Counted from the first letter of the stretch, positions 37,487 through 48,609 are shown. The stretch is DNA of 64,000 bases from Saccharothrix saharensis (GCF_006716745.1 NZ_VFPP01000001.1:6397386-6461385); one strand, 5' to 3'. Notes: generated from the sequence alone by a model not told the origin. Numbers and translations: made by a program.

Positions 37487-38687
37487 CGTCGCCCGCCGGA
37501 TCGCGCTGGGCGCACAGGGTTTCGCCGATCCCCGGCCCGTCACCGAGCCGTCCCGGCGGCACCTGCTCAAGGCGTTGTCGCGGATCCGGTTGCTGCAGCT
37601 GGACTCGGTGAACGTGGCGGTTCGCGCGCACTACATGCCGTTGTTCAGCAGGCTCGGCGCCTACGCGCCGTCCCTGGTGGACGACGCGGCGTGGTCGCAC
37701 AGCGCCCGCAAGCCGCGGTTGCTGGTGGAGTACTGGGCGCACGAGGCGAGCCTGGTCCCGGTGGAGGACTGGCCGCTGCTGCACTCCGGGGCCAAGCGGT
37801 CGGGCTGGTGGAAGAACTACACGGAGATCGCCGAGCGCTCCCCGCAGCTCGTGGACGACATCCTGGCGGTGGTGAAGGAGCTGGGGCCGGTCGGCGCGGG
37901 CGCGATCGAGCGGGCGCTGGCAGGCGGCGGGCCGCGGGCGAAGGACCACTGGGGCTGGAACTGGTCGGAGGTCAAGAAGGTCTGCGAGTACCTGTTCGGC
38001 GAGGGCGTGCTGACGACCGGGTCGCGGCGCGGGTTCGAGCGGCTGTACGACCTGACCGAACGGGTGCTGCCGCCGGAGGTGGTGGCGCGGCGGCTGACGA
38101 TCCCGGCGGAGGAGGGCGCGCGCGAGCTGGTGGCGCGGGCGGCCGCGGCGATGGGCGTGGCGACGGAGCCGGACCTGCGCGACTACTACCGGTTGCAGCC
38201 GGCGCGCAGCCGGCAGGCGGTGGCCGAGCTGGTCGACGCCGGGGTGCTGGAGCCGGTGGAGGTGCGGGGCTGGGGCGTGCCCGCGTACCGGCACGTGGAG
38301 GCGCGCGTGCCGCGCCGGATCACCGGGCGGGCGCTGCTGTGCCCGTTCGACCCGCTGATCTGGGAGCGGGCCCGGACCGAGCGGATCTTCGACTTCTTCT
38401 ACCGGATCGAGATCTACGTGCCCGCGCCGAAGCGGGTGCACGGCTACTACGTGTTCCCGTTCCTGCTGGACGGCGAGCTGGTCGGCCGGGTGGACCTGAA
38501 GGCGGACCGGGCGGCGGGCGTGCTGCGCGTGCAGGCGGCGCACTCCGAGCCGACCGCGGACGTGGGCCGGGTCGCGGTCGAGCTGGCCGCCGAGCTGCGG
38601 CACATGGCGGACTGGCTGGAGCTGGACGACGTCGTGGTGGTGCCGAAGGGCGACCTGGCGCCGGCGTTGGGCGCGGTGGTGGGGTGA
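37467..38687 (+). CDS. AlkX/YcaQ-type DNA glycosylase (HTH_42 family)
   Basis: The 406-residue protein has the winged-helix glycosylase fold of the HTH_42 family. The motif LLQLDSVNVAVRAHYMPLFSRLG contains QLD, the Q-x-D catalytic signature of AlkX/YcaQ enzymes that unhook interstrand crosslinks, rather than Q-x-Q of AlkZ. The C-terminus (CPFDPLIWERARTERIFDF, RVDLKADRAAGVLRV) is typical. GGGAGG lies 8 nt before the GTG at 37467; an ATG at 37476 is an alternative. Confidence 0.85.
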   Translation: MQKMSADVARRIALGAQGFADPRPVTEPSRRHLLKALSRIRLLQLDSVNVAVRAHYMPLFSRLGAYAPSLVDDAAWSHSARKPRLLVEYWAHEASLVPVEDWPLLHSGAKRSGWWKNYTEIAERSPQLVDDILAVVKELGPVGAGAIERALAGGGPRAKDHWGWNWSEVKKVCEYLFGEGVLTTGSRRGFERLYDLTERVLPPEVVARRLTIPAEEGARELVARAAAAMGVATEPDLRDYYRLQPARSRQAVAELVDAGVLEPVEVRGWGVPAYRHVEARVPRRITGRALLCPFDPLIWERARTERIFDFFYRIEIYVPAPKRVHGYYVFPFLLDGELVGRVDLKADRAAGVLRVQAAHSEPTADVGRVAVELAAELRHMADWLELDDVVVVPKGDLAPALGAVVG

Positions 38688-38702
38688 CGTCCGCCACCTG
38701 AC

Positions 38703-38744
38703 GGGCTGACAGATGTTGAAATCTGTCAGCCCAAGTCCCATAGT
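38703..38744 (+). promoter_or_regulatory. Promoter and palindromic operator of the AKR-TetR unit
   Basis: A perfect inverted repeat with 12-bp arms, GGGCTGACAGAT (38703-38714) and ATCTGTCAGCCC (38721-38732), covers the -35 hexamer TTGAAA (38716-38721). A 17-nt spacer leads to CATAGT (38739-38744), and 7 nt later comes the aldo/keto reductase ATG. A dimeric repressor bound here would block the promoter; the TetR gene two genes on is the candidate. Confidence 0.7.
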
Positions 38745-38751
38745 GGAGTTC

Positions 38752-39765
38752 ATGACGAACTCCACTCCGCGCGTCACCCGTCGTCGGGTCCTCGGCACGA
38801 CGGGTCCCGAGGTCTCCGCGCTCGGCCTGGGCTGCATGGGCATGTCCGACCTGTACGGCCCGGCCGACGAGGCGGAGAGCGTGGCGACCATCCACGCCGC
38901 CGTCGACGCGGGCGTGACGCTGCTCGACACCGGCGACTTCTACGGCATGGGCCACAACGAGCTGCTGATCAGCCGGGCCCTGCGCGACCGCCACCGCGAC
39001 GACGTGGCCATCAGCGTCAAGTTCGGCGCGCTGCGCGACGCGGACGGCGGCTGGCACGGCAACGACAACCGGCCCGAGGCCGTGCGCAACTTCCTGGCCT
39101 ACACGCTGCGCCGGCTCGGCACGGACCACGTCGACGTCTACCGCCCCGCCCGCCTGGACCCGGCGGTCGGAATCGAGGAGACCGTCGGCGCGATCAAGGA
39201 GGAGGTCGAGAAGGGCCGGGTCCGCCACATCGGCCTGTCCGAGGTCGGCGCGGACACGCTGCGCCGGGCGCACGCGGTCCACCCGATCGTCGACCTCCAG
39301 ATCGAGTACTCGCTGCTCTCGCGCGGCATCGAGGAGTCGATCCTGCCGACCGCGCGCGAGCTCGGCATCGGCATCACCGCGTACGGCGTGCTGTCGCGCG
39401 GCCTGATCTCGGGCCACTGGACGGCGTCCCGGCGGACCGACGACTTCCGCGCGGTCTCACCGCGCTTCCAGGGCGCCAACCTCGACCACAACCTGTCGCT
39501 GGTGGAGGCGCTGCGCGCGGTGGCCGCGGAGAAGGGCGCCACGGTCGCCCAGCTCGCCATCGCCTGGGTCCTGGCGCAGGGCGAGGACATCGTGCCGCTC
39601 GTGGGTGCCCGCCGCCGCGACCGGCTGGCCGAGGCGCTGGGCGCGCAGGACGTCACGCTCACCGAGGCGGACCTGGCCCGGATCGAGGCGGCGGTCCCGG
39701 CCGACGCCGCCGCGGGCGACCGGTACGCGCCCGCCCTGATGGCGCACCTGGACAGCGAACGCTGA
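38752..39765 (+). CDS. Aldo/keto reductase with altered active site
   Basis: The 337-residue TIM-barrel protein has the AKR opening LGLGCMGMSDLYGPADE, the Asp/Tyr block LLDTGDFYGMGHNE and Lys in ISVKFG, and the C-terminal NADPH site VPLVGARRRDRLAEALG. The usual catalytic His block (DLYYQHR-D) reads DVYRPARLDP, so His is replaced by Ala. This variant exists in an actinobacterial subfamily, as I recall. The gene starts just behind the operator and is followed by tetR. Confidence 0.88.
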   Translation: MTNSTPRVTRRRVLGTTGPEVSALGLGCMGMSDLYGPADEAESVATIHAAVDAGVTLLDTGDFYGMGHNELLISRALRDRHRDDVAISVKFGALRDADGGWHGNDNRPEAVRNFLAYTLRRLGTDHVDVYRPARLDPAVGIEETVGAIKEEVEKGRVRHIGLSEVGADTLRRAHAVHPIVDLQIEYSLLSRGIEESILPTARELGIGITAYGVLSRGLISGHWTASRRTDDFRAVSPRFQGANLDHNLSLVEALRAVAAEKGATVAQLAIAWVLAQGEDIVPLVGARRRDRLAEALGAQDVTLTEADLARIEAAVPADAAAGDRYAPALMAHLDSER

Positions 39766-39836
39766 CCGGGGACGGGGTGGCCCGCCGGTGCGCGCACAAT
39801 TGACCGGACGAACGGGCGACACCAGGGGAGCGGCAC

Positions 39837-40424
39837 GTGGCGGAAGGCGCACTGACCGCTGAGGTCATCCTCAGCACCACCGAGGACGTCCTGCGCCGCT
39901 TCGGCCCGGCCAAGGCGACCGTCGTGGACGTGGCACGCGCGCTGGGCGTGAGCCACGGCAGCGTCTACCGGCACTTCCCGACCAAGACGGCGCTGCGCGA
40001 GGCCGTCACCCAGCGCTGGCTCGACCGGGCGCACGCGGGTCTCAGCGAGCTGGCCGCCGCCGACACCCCGGCGCCGCGGCGGCTGCGGGACTGGCTGTCC
40101 GCCCTGTTCGAGGCCAAGCGCCGGAAGGCGTTGGGCGACCCGGAGCTGTTCGCCACGTTCTCCGTGCTGGTCGACGAGAACAGCGCCGTCGTGGCCGCCC
40201 ACATCGCCGCGATGGTCGAGGACCTCACCAGGATCGTCGCCGACGGCGTCGCGTCGGGCGACTTCACCACCCCGGACCCGGCGGTGAGCGCGAAGGCGGT
40301 GTTCGACGCCACGGCCCGCTTCCACGACCCGGCCCACGCCGCCGACTGGTCCGCCCCGGACGTCGACGCCGCGTTCGACGCCGTGGTGTCGCTCCTGGTG
40401 GCCGGACTCCGATCCCGGGACTAG
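39837..40424 (+). CDS. TetR family transcriptional regulator
   Basis: The 195-residue protein has an N-terminal TetR HTH (ATVVDVARALGVSHGSVYRHFPTKTALREAVTQRWLDR) and a TetR_C-like ligand domain (RRLRDWLSALFEAKRRKALGDPELFATFSVL). AGGGGAG precedes the GTG. It lies 71 bp after the AKR gene in the same direction and probably represses the shared promoter at the palindrome around 38703-38732. Confidence 0.9.
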   Translation: MAEGALTAEVILSTTEDVLRRFGPAKATVVDVARALGVSHGSVYRHFPTKTALREAVTQRWLDRAHAGLSELAAADTPAPRRLRDWLSALFEAKRRKALGDPELFATFSVLVDENSAVVAAHIAAMVEDLTRIVADGVASGDFTTPDPAVSAKAVFDATARFHDPAHAADWSAPDVDAAFDAVVSLLVAGLRSRD

Positions 40425-40427
40425 GAA

Positions 40428-40464
40428 GCCGCGGCGCGCGCATCGGGGGTGCGCACGCCGCGGC
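40428..40464. terminator. Bidirectional terminator between tetR and DUF4097 gene
   Basis: Arms at 40428-40441 and 40451-40464 pair over 13 of 14 positions (GCCGCGGCG core) with a 9-nt loop between convergent genes. Confidence 0.7.
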
Positions 40465-40479
40465 CTGGTTCGCGGCGGG

Positions 40480-41367
40480 TCAGGCCGTGGTCGCGGTGGT
40501 GACCAGGGCGTCGCCGCTGCCGGTGCGGCCGGTGATGAACAGGGCCGGTTCGTCGACCGGCGGGGTGTCGGAGACGTCCAGGTCGCTGCGGGCCGAGCCG
40601 GAGCTGGACACCAGGTCGACCTGGGCCGCCACGCCCGGCCGCACGCCCACGCGCACGTCGCCCGAGCCGGTGCCGAGCTGGAGACGGCCCGCGGCGGCGT
40701 CGGCGATCGTGACGTCACCGCCGCCCGTGCGCACCTGCACGTCGTGCTGCACGGCGCCGAGCCACACGTCGCCGGTGCCCGTGTAGATGACGGTGTTCCC
40801 GCCGACCGACGACACCTCGATGTCGCCGCTGCCCGTCTTCGCCCGCAGCCCGCCGGGCATCGGCCCGAGCCGCACCTTGCCCGAACCCGAGTTGACCTGC
40901 GACGACGCCTCGGCGCGGTCCGCGGTGACGTCACCGGTACCGGTCTGGACCTCCAGCCGGCCCGCCGCGCCCGTCACGGTCACGTCCGCCGAGCCCGCCT
41001 TGGTGATCACGTGCGAGCCGACCGGTGCGCGCACCGTGACGCCCAACGGCACCGCGCGCAGCGGCAGCGCCTTGGACGAGTGCACCTTCACCCGGCCGCC
41101 GGACAGCTCGACGCGCGCGTCCCGCACCGCGTCCGCCGGACCGCTCGGCTGCCCCTGCGCGCCGCCGAACTGGTTGTTCACCCAGTTCAGCAGCCCGTTC
41201 AGGCCCGCCGACCACGACTCGCCCGGCGACGGGTCGTGCTTGACCTCGACGTGCACGCCCGGCTCGTCGACCAGGTGCACCCGCACCCGGCCGGCGAGCA
41301 GCGCCACGTCGACCTCCACCACACCGTCGACCTCGAAGCTCTGCTGCCGAACGACATCCGATTCCAT
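40480..41367 (-). CDS. DUF4097 beta-solenoid repeat protein
   Basis: The 295-residue cytosolic protein is built of about nine imperfect repeats of 20-24 residues, each with a Gly-rich turn: GSADV, TGTGDV, SGSGKV, TGSGDI, TGTGDV, TGGGDV, TGSGDV and TGSGDA. This is the DUF4097 (adhesin-like) right-handed beta-helix pattern. There is no signal peptide. It is the second gene of a pair with an RHH regulator 9 bp upstream. GGGGGGA precedes the ATG. Function unknown. Confidence 0.82.
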   Translation of the reverse strand: MESDVVRQQSFEVDGVVEVDVALLAGRVRVHLVDEPGVHVEVKHDPSPGESWSAGLNGLLNWVNNQFGGAQGQPSGPADAVRDARVELSGGRVKVHSSKALPLRAVPLGVTVRAPVGSHVITKAGSADVTVTGAAGRLEVQTGTGDVTADRAEASSQVNSGSGKVRLGPMPGGLRAKTGSGDIEVSSVGGNTVIYTGTGDVWLGAVQHDVQVRTGGGDVTIADAAAGRLQLGTGSGDVRVGVRPGVAAQVDLVSSSGSARSDLDVSDTPPVDEPALFITGRTGSGDALVTTATTA

Positions 41368-41376
41368 GATCCCCCC

Positions 41377-41907
41377 TCAGCCCTGCACCCAGCCGCGCAC
41401 GCGCGAGGACGACGACGACTCGCGCCCCGCCTGCTCCCTCGGCGGCCCCCAGTGCTTGTGGCCACCGCCACCCCCGCCGCGCCGCCCGCCGACCGCGCCC
41501 TGCACGGCCTGCGCGACGAACGTGTTCAGCGACATCCCCTGCGCCGCGGCGGCCTGCTCCGCCTTGGCCTTCAGCTCGTCCAGCAGCCGCAGCGTGACGC
41601 GCGTGGCGTCACCGGCGGAGGGCCGGGGGACTTCCTGCGGCTCGGGTTCGTGCTCCTCCCGAGCGGCCGCGCCGGTGACGACCACCTGCACGTCCCGTCC
41701 GTCCAACCGCACGTCGACCACGGGGCCGTCGAGGGCCGCGGTGACCTCCGCGGCCAGGTCGGACAGTGCGTTCATGAGCGCGAGCCGCGCGGCGGGCTCC
41801 AAGGCGGCGGACAGCAGGGCCGCGGTGCGCCGCGTGCTGTCGTCCCCGGCGGAAGCGGCCGTCGCGAGGTCCTCGCGCAGTGCTGCGATGTACGGCGACA
41901 GATCCAT
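41377..41907 (-). CDS. Ribbon-helix-helix protein of HicB/Arc type
   Basis: The 176-residue protein has an N-terminal helical/beta part and an RHH motif at about residues 98-136 (ATRVTLRLLDELKAKAEQAAAAQGMSLNTFVAQAVQGAV), then a Gly/His/Ser-rich tail. RHH dimers bind direct or inverted repeats and usually regulate themselves; three GTCATG boxes 11-12 bp apart cover this gene's promoter. ATG 6 nt behind CATGGT. Confidence 0.8.
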   Translation of the reverse strand: MDLSPYIAALREDLATAASAGDDSTRRTAALLSAALEPAARLALMNALSDLAAEVTAALDGPVVDVRLDGRDVQVVVTGAAAREEHEPEPQEVPRPSAGDATRVTLRLLDELKAKAEQAAAAQGMSLNTFVAQAVQGAVGGRRGGGGGGHKHWGPPREQAGRESSSSSRVRGWVQG

Positions 41908-41942
41908 GACACCACCATGACGCCATTCATGACATCAGTCAA
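41905..41942 (-). promoter_or_regulatory. RHH gene promoter with three GTCATG boxes
   Basis: On the minus strand TTGACT (41937-41942), a 17-nt spacer and CATGGT (41914-41919) lead to the ATG at 41907. GTCATG occurs at 41928-41933, 41916-41921 and 41905-41910, that is at 12- and 11-bp intervals, on one face of the helix. The boxes cover spacer, -10 and start codon. Confidence 0.6.
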
Positions 41943-42077
41943 GGGAACCGGTGATGTCGTCCCTGACGGCACGGTGCGGAGGCGCCGAGAGCGGGCGGGC
42001 GGGAGCGATACGCTGGAAGATTGCTCTCGCTGCTCGACTAGGCTGCCCGGCGAAACCAAGTGCAAGGAAGGTTCGTC

Positions 42078-42830
42078 GTGACCGAAACGGTGTCCCCGCA
42101 CGTCCAGCTGATCGCGAAGACGGAGTTCTTCCCGCCTGCGGACGTCCCGTGGTCGACCGACGCCGACGGCGGCGAGGCGTTGGCCGAGTTCGCCGGTCGC
42201 GCGTGCTACCAGTCGTGGACCAAGCCGAACCCCGCGACCGCCACCAACGCGGGCTACATCAAGCACATCATCGAGGTCGGCCACCTCTCGGTGCTGGAGC
42301 ACGGCTCGGTCAGCTTCTACCTGACCGGCATCTCCCGGTCGCTCACCCACGAGCTGATCCGGCACCGGCACTTCTCGTACTCGCAGCTGTCCCAGCGGTA
42401 CGTGCCCGAGCGCAACGCCGCCATGGTCGAGCCGGACGTCATCGCGAACGACCCGGAGCTGCACGAGAAGTTCCTCGCCGCCGCCCAGGCCGGCCTCGAC
42501 GCTTACAACGAGCTGCTCAAAGGCCTGGAGGAGAAGTTCTCCGACGTGCCCAGCGCGACCCTGCGCCGCAAGCAGGCCCGCCAGGCGGCCCGCGCGATCC
42601 TGCCCAACGCCACCGAGACCCGCATCGTGGTGACCGGCAACTACCGCGCGTGGCGGCACTTCATCGCGATGCGCGCCACCGAGCACGCCGACGTGGAGAT
42701 CCGCGCCCTGGCCGTGGAGTGCCTGCGCCAGTTGCAGAAGGCGGCGGCCAACGTGTTCGCCGACTTCACCATCTCCACCCTGGCCGACGGCACCGAGGTC
42801 GCCTCCAGCCCGCTGGTCACCGAAGGCTGA
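42078..42830 (+). CDS. thyX: Flavin-dependent thymidylate synthase ThyX
   Basis: The 250-residue enzyme makes dTMP with FAD and methylene-THF. The ThyX motif [14 protein letters not shown] (RHRxxSxxxxSxR) is intact, with [28 protein letters not shown] before it and [22 protein letters not shown] after. AAGGAAGG lies 6 nt before the GTG at 42078. As in M. tuberculosis it precedes dapA, here with three genes between. Confidence 0.97.
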   Translation: MTETVSPHVQLIAKTEFFPPADVPWSTDADGGEALAEFAGRACYQSWTKPNPATATNAGYIKHIIEVGHLSVLEHGSVSFYLTGISRSLTHELIRHRHFSYSQLSQRYVPERNAAMVEPDVIANDPELHEKFLAAAQAGLDAYNELLKGLEEKFSDVPSATLRRKQARQAARAILPNATETRIVVTGNYRAWRHFIAMRATEHADVEIRALAVECLRQLQKAAANVFADFTISTLADGTEVASSPLVTEG

Positions 42831-42836
42831 CGGCCG

Positions 42837-43226
42837 GTGAAGCGGCTGATCGTCGACGTCCGGCCGGATGAGTACACGGTCGCCCGGCTGCCCGCCGACG
42901 CCGCCGTCCCGGCCGGGCTGCTCGACGCACCCGGCCTGGTCTCGGTGACCAGGACGCCGGACGAGCTGTCGATCGTGTGCCCGTCGGCGCACGCGCCCGA
43001 GGCGGACACCGCGCAGCCCGGCTGGCGGCTGCTGACCGTGCGCGGCCCCCTGGAGTTCACGCTCACCGGCATCATGGCCGCCCTGTCGGGCGAGCTGGCC
43101 GCGGCGGGCGTGAGCCTGTTCGCGCTGTCCACATACGACACCGACCACCTGCTGGTGAAGGCGGCCGACCTGGCCCGCGCCGTGCAGGCGTTGCGCGCCT
43201 CGGGGCACGAAGTCACGAAACCGTGA
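42837..43226 (+). CDS. ACT-domain protein
   Basis: The 129-residue protein has two ACT-like halves; the second (GPLEFTLTGIMAALSGELAAAGVSLFALSTYDTDHLLVKAADLARAVQALRASGH) closely fits the ACT_7 pattern for small amino-acid sensors. It starts 6 bp after thyX, so it is co-transcribed. Ligand unknown. Confidence 0.85.
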   Translation: MKRLIVDVRPDEYTVARLPADAAVPAGLLDAPGLVSVTRTPDELSIVCPSAHAPEADTAQPGWRLLTVRGPLEFTLTGIMAALSGELAAAGVSLFALSTYDTDHLLVKAADLARAVQALRASGHEVTKP

Positions 43227-43298
43227 AACCGGATCGGGCGGGACGGGGTCTGAAGTAGCGTTCCGCCCGGTCCGCGGTCGGGGTTTCGAGGAGTGACG

Positions 43299-44756
43299 GT
43301 GACTGGTCCGACGCAAGGTGTGAGCGCCCGACCCCGCGTGATCGCGGGCAGGTACACCCTGCTCGCCGAGCTGGGGCGCGGCGGCATGGGCGTCGTCTGG
43401 CGCGCCCAGGACAACGTGATCGGCCGCCAGGTGGCCATCAAGGAGCTGCACCTGCCCGACGGCATCGCGCCGGACGAGCGCCGGGTGCTGGAGGAGCGGG
43501 TGCTCCGCGAGGCCCGCACCGCGGGCAGGCTGAACGACCCCGGCGTGGTCACCGTCTACGACGTGGTCGCCGAGCACGGCACGAACTTCATCGTGATGGA
43601 GCTGGTCGAGGCCGCCACGCTGTCCACTTTGATCAGCGCGCACGGCCCGATGCCGCAGGACCGGGTCGTCTCCATGGCGATCCAGGCGCTGTCCGCGTTG
43701 GACTCCGCGCACCAGGCCGGGATCGTGCACCGCGACGTCAAGCCCGGCAACCTCATGGTCACGCCGAACGGCCGGGTGAAGCTGACCGACTTCGGCATCG
43801 CCCAGGCCGTGGACGACCCGCGCCTGACCACCAGCGGCAGCCTCATCGGCTCGCCCGCCTACATGTCTCCCGAGCGCATCCACGGCAACGAGGCCTCGCC
43901 CGCCTCCGACCTGTGGGCGCTGGGCGCGACGCTGTGCTACGCCGTGGAGGGCGCGAACCCCTACGAGCGCTCGACGACCGCGTCCACCCTGCACGCGATC
44001 ATGAACGAGATGCCGCGGCTGACCAGGGCGCACGGCGTGCTCGGCGCGGTGATCACCGGCCTGATGATGCCCGACCCGAACGCCCGGCTCACCGGCCCGC
44101 AGGCCCGCGCCATGCTGGAGCGCGCGGTCGCCCAGCCGACGCCGCCGACCGGGTTCGGCGCGCCGCCGCCGAACGCGACCATGCACTACACCCCGCCCAC
44201 CGCGGTGCGGAAGCCGTGGCTGAAGGGCCTGTTGATCACCGGCACGGCGGTGGCCGCGGTGGCGCTGCTGGTCGCGGGCGTCTTCCTGGGCCGGTGGTGG
44301 TTCACCGACCAGCCGCCCGCCGCGATGGCCGAGACGGTCACCTACGGTCCCGGCGGCACGATCGAGGCCTCGCAGTTCAAGGCGGGCAACGAGCAGTGCG
44401 GCGACAACCTGGTCGACCCCAACACCACGGTCAACTACACCGACTGCGACGAGCCGCACCGGGTCGAGGTGTACGCGGCGGCCGAGCCGTTCGGGTCGGC
44501 GAAGATGGCCTACCCGGGCGAGGAGTGGCTGCGCGGGTACGCGGAGGACTTCTGCACGCTGCACTTCATGTCCGACCGCGTGCCGGCCGAGGACAAGGAG
44601 TCCAAGCTGCGGTACGTGGCGATCGTGCCGACCTCCGGCATCTGGCTGGAAGACCCGGCGAAGGCCTCCTCGTCGGACAAGCGCTACCGCGACGTGGCGT
44701 GCGTGCTGTGGAACAAGGACGGCACCGCGCTGAACGACCAGGTCTACGCCAAGTAA
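43299..44756 (+). CDS. Membrane Ser/Thr protein kinase with septum-formation-like sensor domain
   Basis: The 485-residue protein has a Hanks-type kinase (about 15-275): LGRGGMGVVW, VAIKEL, HRDVKPGN, LTDFGIAQ and SPERI. One membrane helix (about 306-330) leads to an external domain with four cysteines (EQCGD, TDCDEPHRVEV, DFCTLH, VACVLW), which matches Septum_form domains rather than PASTA repeats. GAGGAG lies 5 nt before the GTG at 43299. Its stop TAA forms the start of the next gene's -10. Confidence 0.9.
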   Translation: MTGPTQGVSARPRVIAGRYTLLAELGRGGMGVVWRAQDNVIGRQVAIKELHLPDGIAPDERRVLEERVLREARTAGRLNDPGVVTVYDVVAEHGTNFIVMELVEAATLSTLISAHGPMPQDRVVSMAIQALSALDSAHQAGIVHRDVKPGNLMVTPNGRVKLTDFGIAQAVDDPRLTTSGSLIGSPAYMSPERIHGNEASPASDLWALGATLCYAVEGANPYERSTTASTLHAIMNEMPRLTRAHGVLGAVITGLMMPDPNARLTGPQARAMLERAVAQPTPPTGFGAPPPNATMHYTPPTAVRKPWLKGLLITGTAVAAVALLVAGVFLGRWWFTDQPPAAMAETVTYGPGGTIEASQFKAGNEQCGDNLVDPNTTVNYTDCDEPHRVEVYAAAEPFGSAKMAYPGEEWLRGYAEDFCTLHFMSDRVPAEDKESKLRYVAIVPTSGIWLEDPAKASSSDKRYRDVACVLWNKDGTALNDQVYAK

Positions 44757-44765
44757 CGTGGGGCC

Positions 44766-45386
44766 ATGGGCGTCGCGCGGGACGAACGCAGGCTGTTGAC
44801 CGAGCTGTTCGCCGAGGTCGGGCCGGACGCGCCCACGCTGTGCGACCCGTGGCGCACCCGCGACCTGGCCGCGCACCTCGTGCTGCGGGAACGCCGGCCC
44901 GACGCGGCGGCGGGCATCCTGGTCAAGGCCCTGGCCGGGCACACCCGGCGGGTCCAGGACGCCTACGCCGCCAGGCCGTGGGACGAGCTGGTCGACCTGG
45001 TCCGCTCCGGCCCGCCCCGGCTGTCCCCCTACGCGCCGGCCGACGAGCTGGTGAACGCCGTCGAGTACTTCGTGCACCACGAGGACGTCCGCCGGGCCCG
45101 GGACGACTGGGAGCCGCGTTCACCCGATCCGGTACGAGACGCGGTGCTGTGGCGGCGGCTCGCCCCGACCGCCCGGATGATGTACCGCAAGAGCCCCGCC
45201 GGGGTGGTGCTGCGCCGCCCGGACGGTGAGGCGATCGTGGCCAGGCGTGGCGCGGACCCCGTGGTGCTGACCGGCCACGTCTCGGAACTGGTGGTGCACG
45301 CGTTCGGCCGGTCCGCCGCGCGCGTGGAGTACGACGGCCCGGCGGAGGCCGTGCGGCTGGTGCGCGACCTCGACCGGAGCATGTAG
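44766..45386 (+). CDS. TIGR03085-family metal-binding protein (DinB/mycothiol-type fold)
   Basis: The 206-residue protein has the maleylpyruvate isomerase-like N-terminal helices (DERRLLTELFAEVGPDAPTLCDPWRTRDLAAHLVLRERRPDAAAG) and VEYFVHHEDVRRARDDW, which are TIGR03085 signatures. Relatives bind zinc through His residues and may use mycothiol. ATG is 6 nt behind TAACGT (44754-44759), which includes the kinase stop codon. Confidence 0.82.
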   Translation: MGVARDERRLLTELFAEVGPDAPTLCDPWRTRDLAAHLVLRERRPDAAAGILVKALAGHTRRVQDAYAARPWDELVDLVRSGPPRLSPYAPADELVNAVEYFVHHEDVRRARDDWEPRSPDPVRDAVLWRRLAPTARMMYRKSPAGVVLRRPDGEAIVARRGADPVVLTGHVSELVVHAFGRSAARVEYDGPAEAVRLVRDLDRSM

Positions 45387-45406
45387 TCGCAGCTTGCCGA
45401 GGGTGA

Positions 45407-48000
<2,594 letters not shown>

Positions 48001-48034
48001 ATCCGCGTGCGGCGCGTGGCGGGGAGGACCTGAC

Positions 48035-48604
48035 GTGGCCGAGGTGCTGCTGTTCCACCACGCGCACGGGGTGACGCCCGGTGTCACGGCCTTCGCCGAG
48101 CGGTTGGCGGAGGCCGGGCACACGGTCCACGTGCCCGACCTGTACGAGGGCCGGGTGTTCGTGGACCTGGGCGCGGGCATGGACTACGCGCACGAGGTCG
48201 GTTTCGGCACGATCGCCGAACGCGGCCGGCTCGCCGCCGAGGGGCTGCGGTCCGACCTCGTGTACGTGGGGTTCTCGCTGGGGGTGCTGCCCGCGCAGCT
48301 GCTGGCCCAGACCAGACCGGGTGCCGCGGGTGCGTTGCTGGTCGGCGCGTGCGTGCCGGTGACGGAGTTCGGCCCGGCGTGGCCCGCGAGCGTCCCGGTG
48401 CAGGTCCACGCCATGGCGGACGACCGCTCGTTCGTCGACGACGGCGACCTCGACGCCGCGCGTGCCCTGGTGGCGGGCGCGGCGGACGGCGAGCTGTTCC
48501 TGTACTCCGGCGACAAGCACCTCTTCGCCGACCCGAGCCTGTCGTCGTACGACGAGGTGGCCGCCGTGCTGCTGATGGAACGCGTGCTGGCGTTCCTGAA
48601 CTAG
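48035..48604 (+). CDS. Dienelactone hydrolase-like alpha/beta hydrolase
   Basis: The 189-residue protein has the nucleophile elbow VGFSLGVLPAQL with Ser (classical dienelactone hydrolases use Cys), the acid in AMADDRSF and the catalytic His in SGDKHLFADP. The N-terminus FHHAHGVTPGVTAFAERLAEAGHTVHVPDLYEG fits the DLH family. GGGGAGG precedes the GTG. Substrate unknown. Confidence 0.85.
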   Translation: MAEVLLFHHAHGVTPGVTAFAERLAEAGHTVHVPDLYEGRVFVDLGAGMDYAHEVGFGTIAERGRLAAEGLRSDLVYVGFSLGVLPAQLLAQTRPGAAGALLVGACVPVTEFGPAWPASVPVQVHAMADDRSFVDDGDLDAARALVAGAADGELFLYSGDKHLFADPSLSSYDEVAAVLLMERVLAFLN

Positions 48605-48609
48605 GCGCC

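Noticed and set aside
41772..45080. 1102-codon antisense frame across RHH, thyX, ACT and kinase genes
   Set aside because: It is antisense to several well-identified genes and is made of His/Arg/Gly/Ala low-complexity sequence typical of shadow frames.
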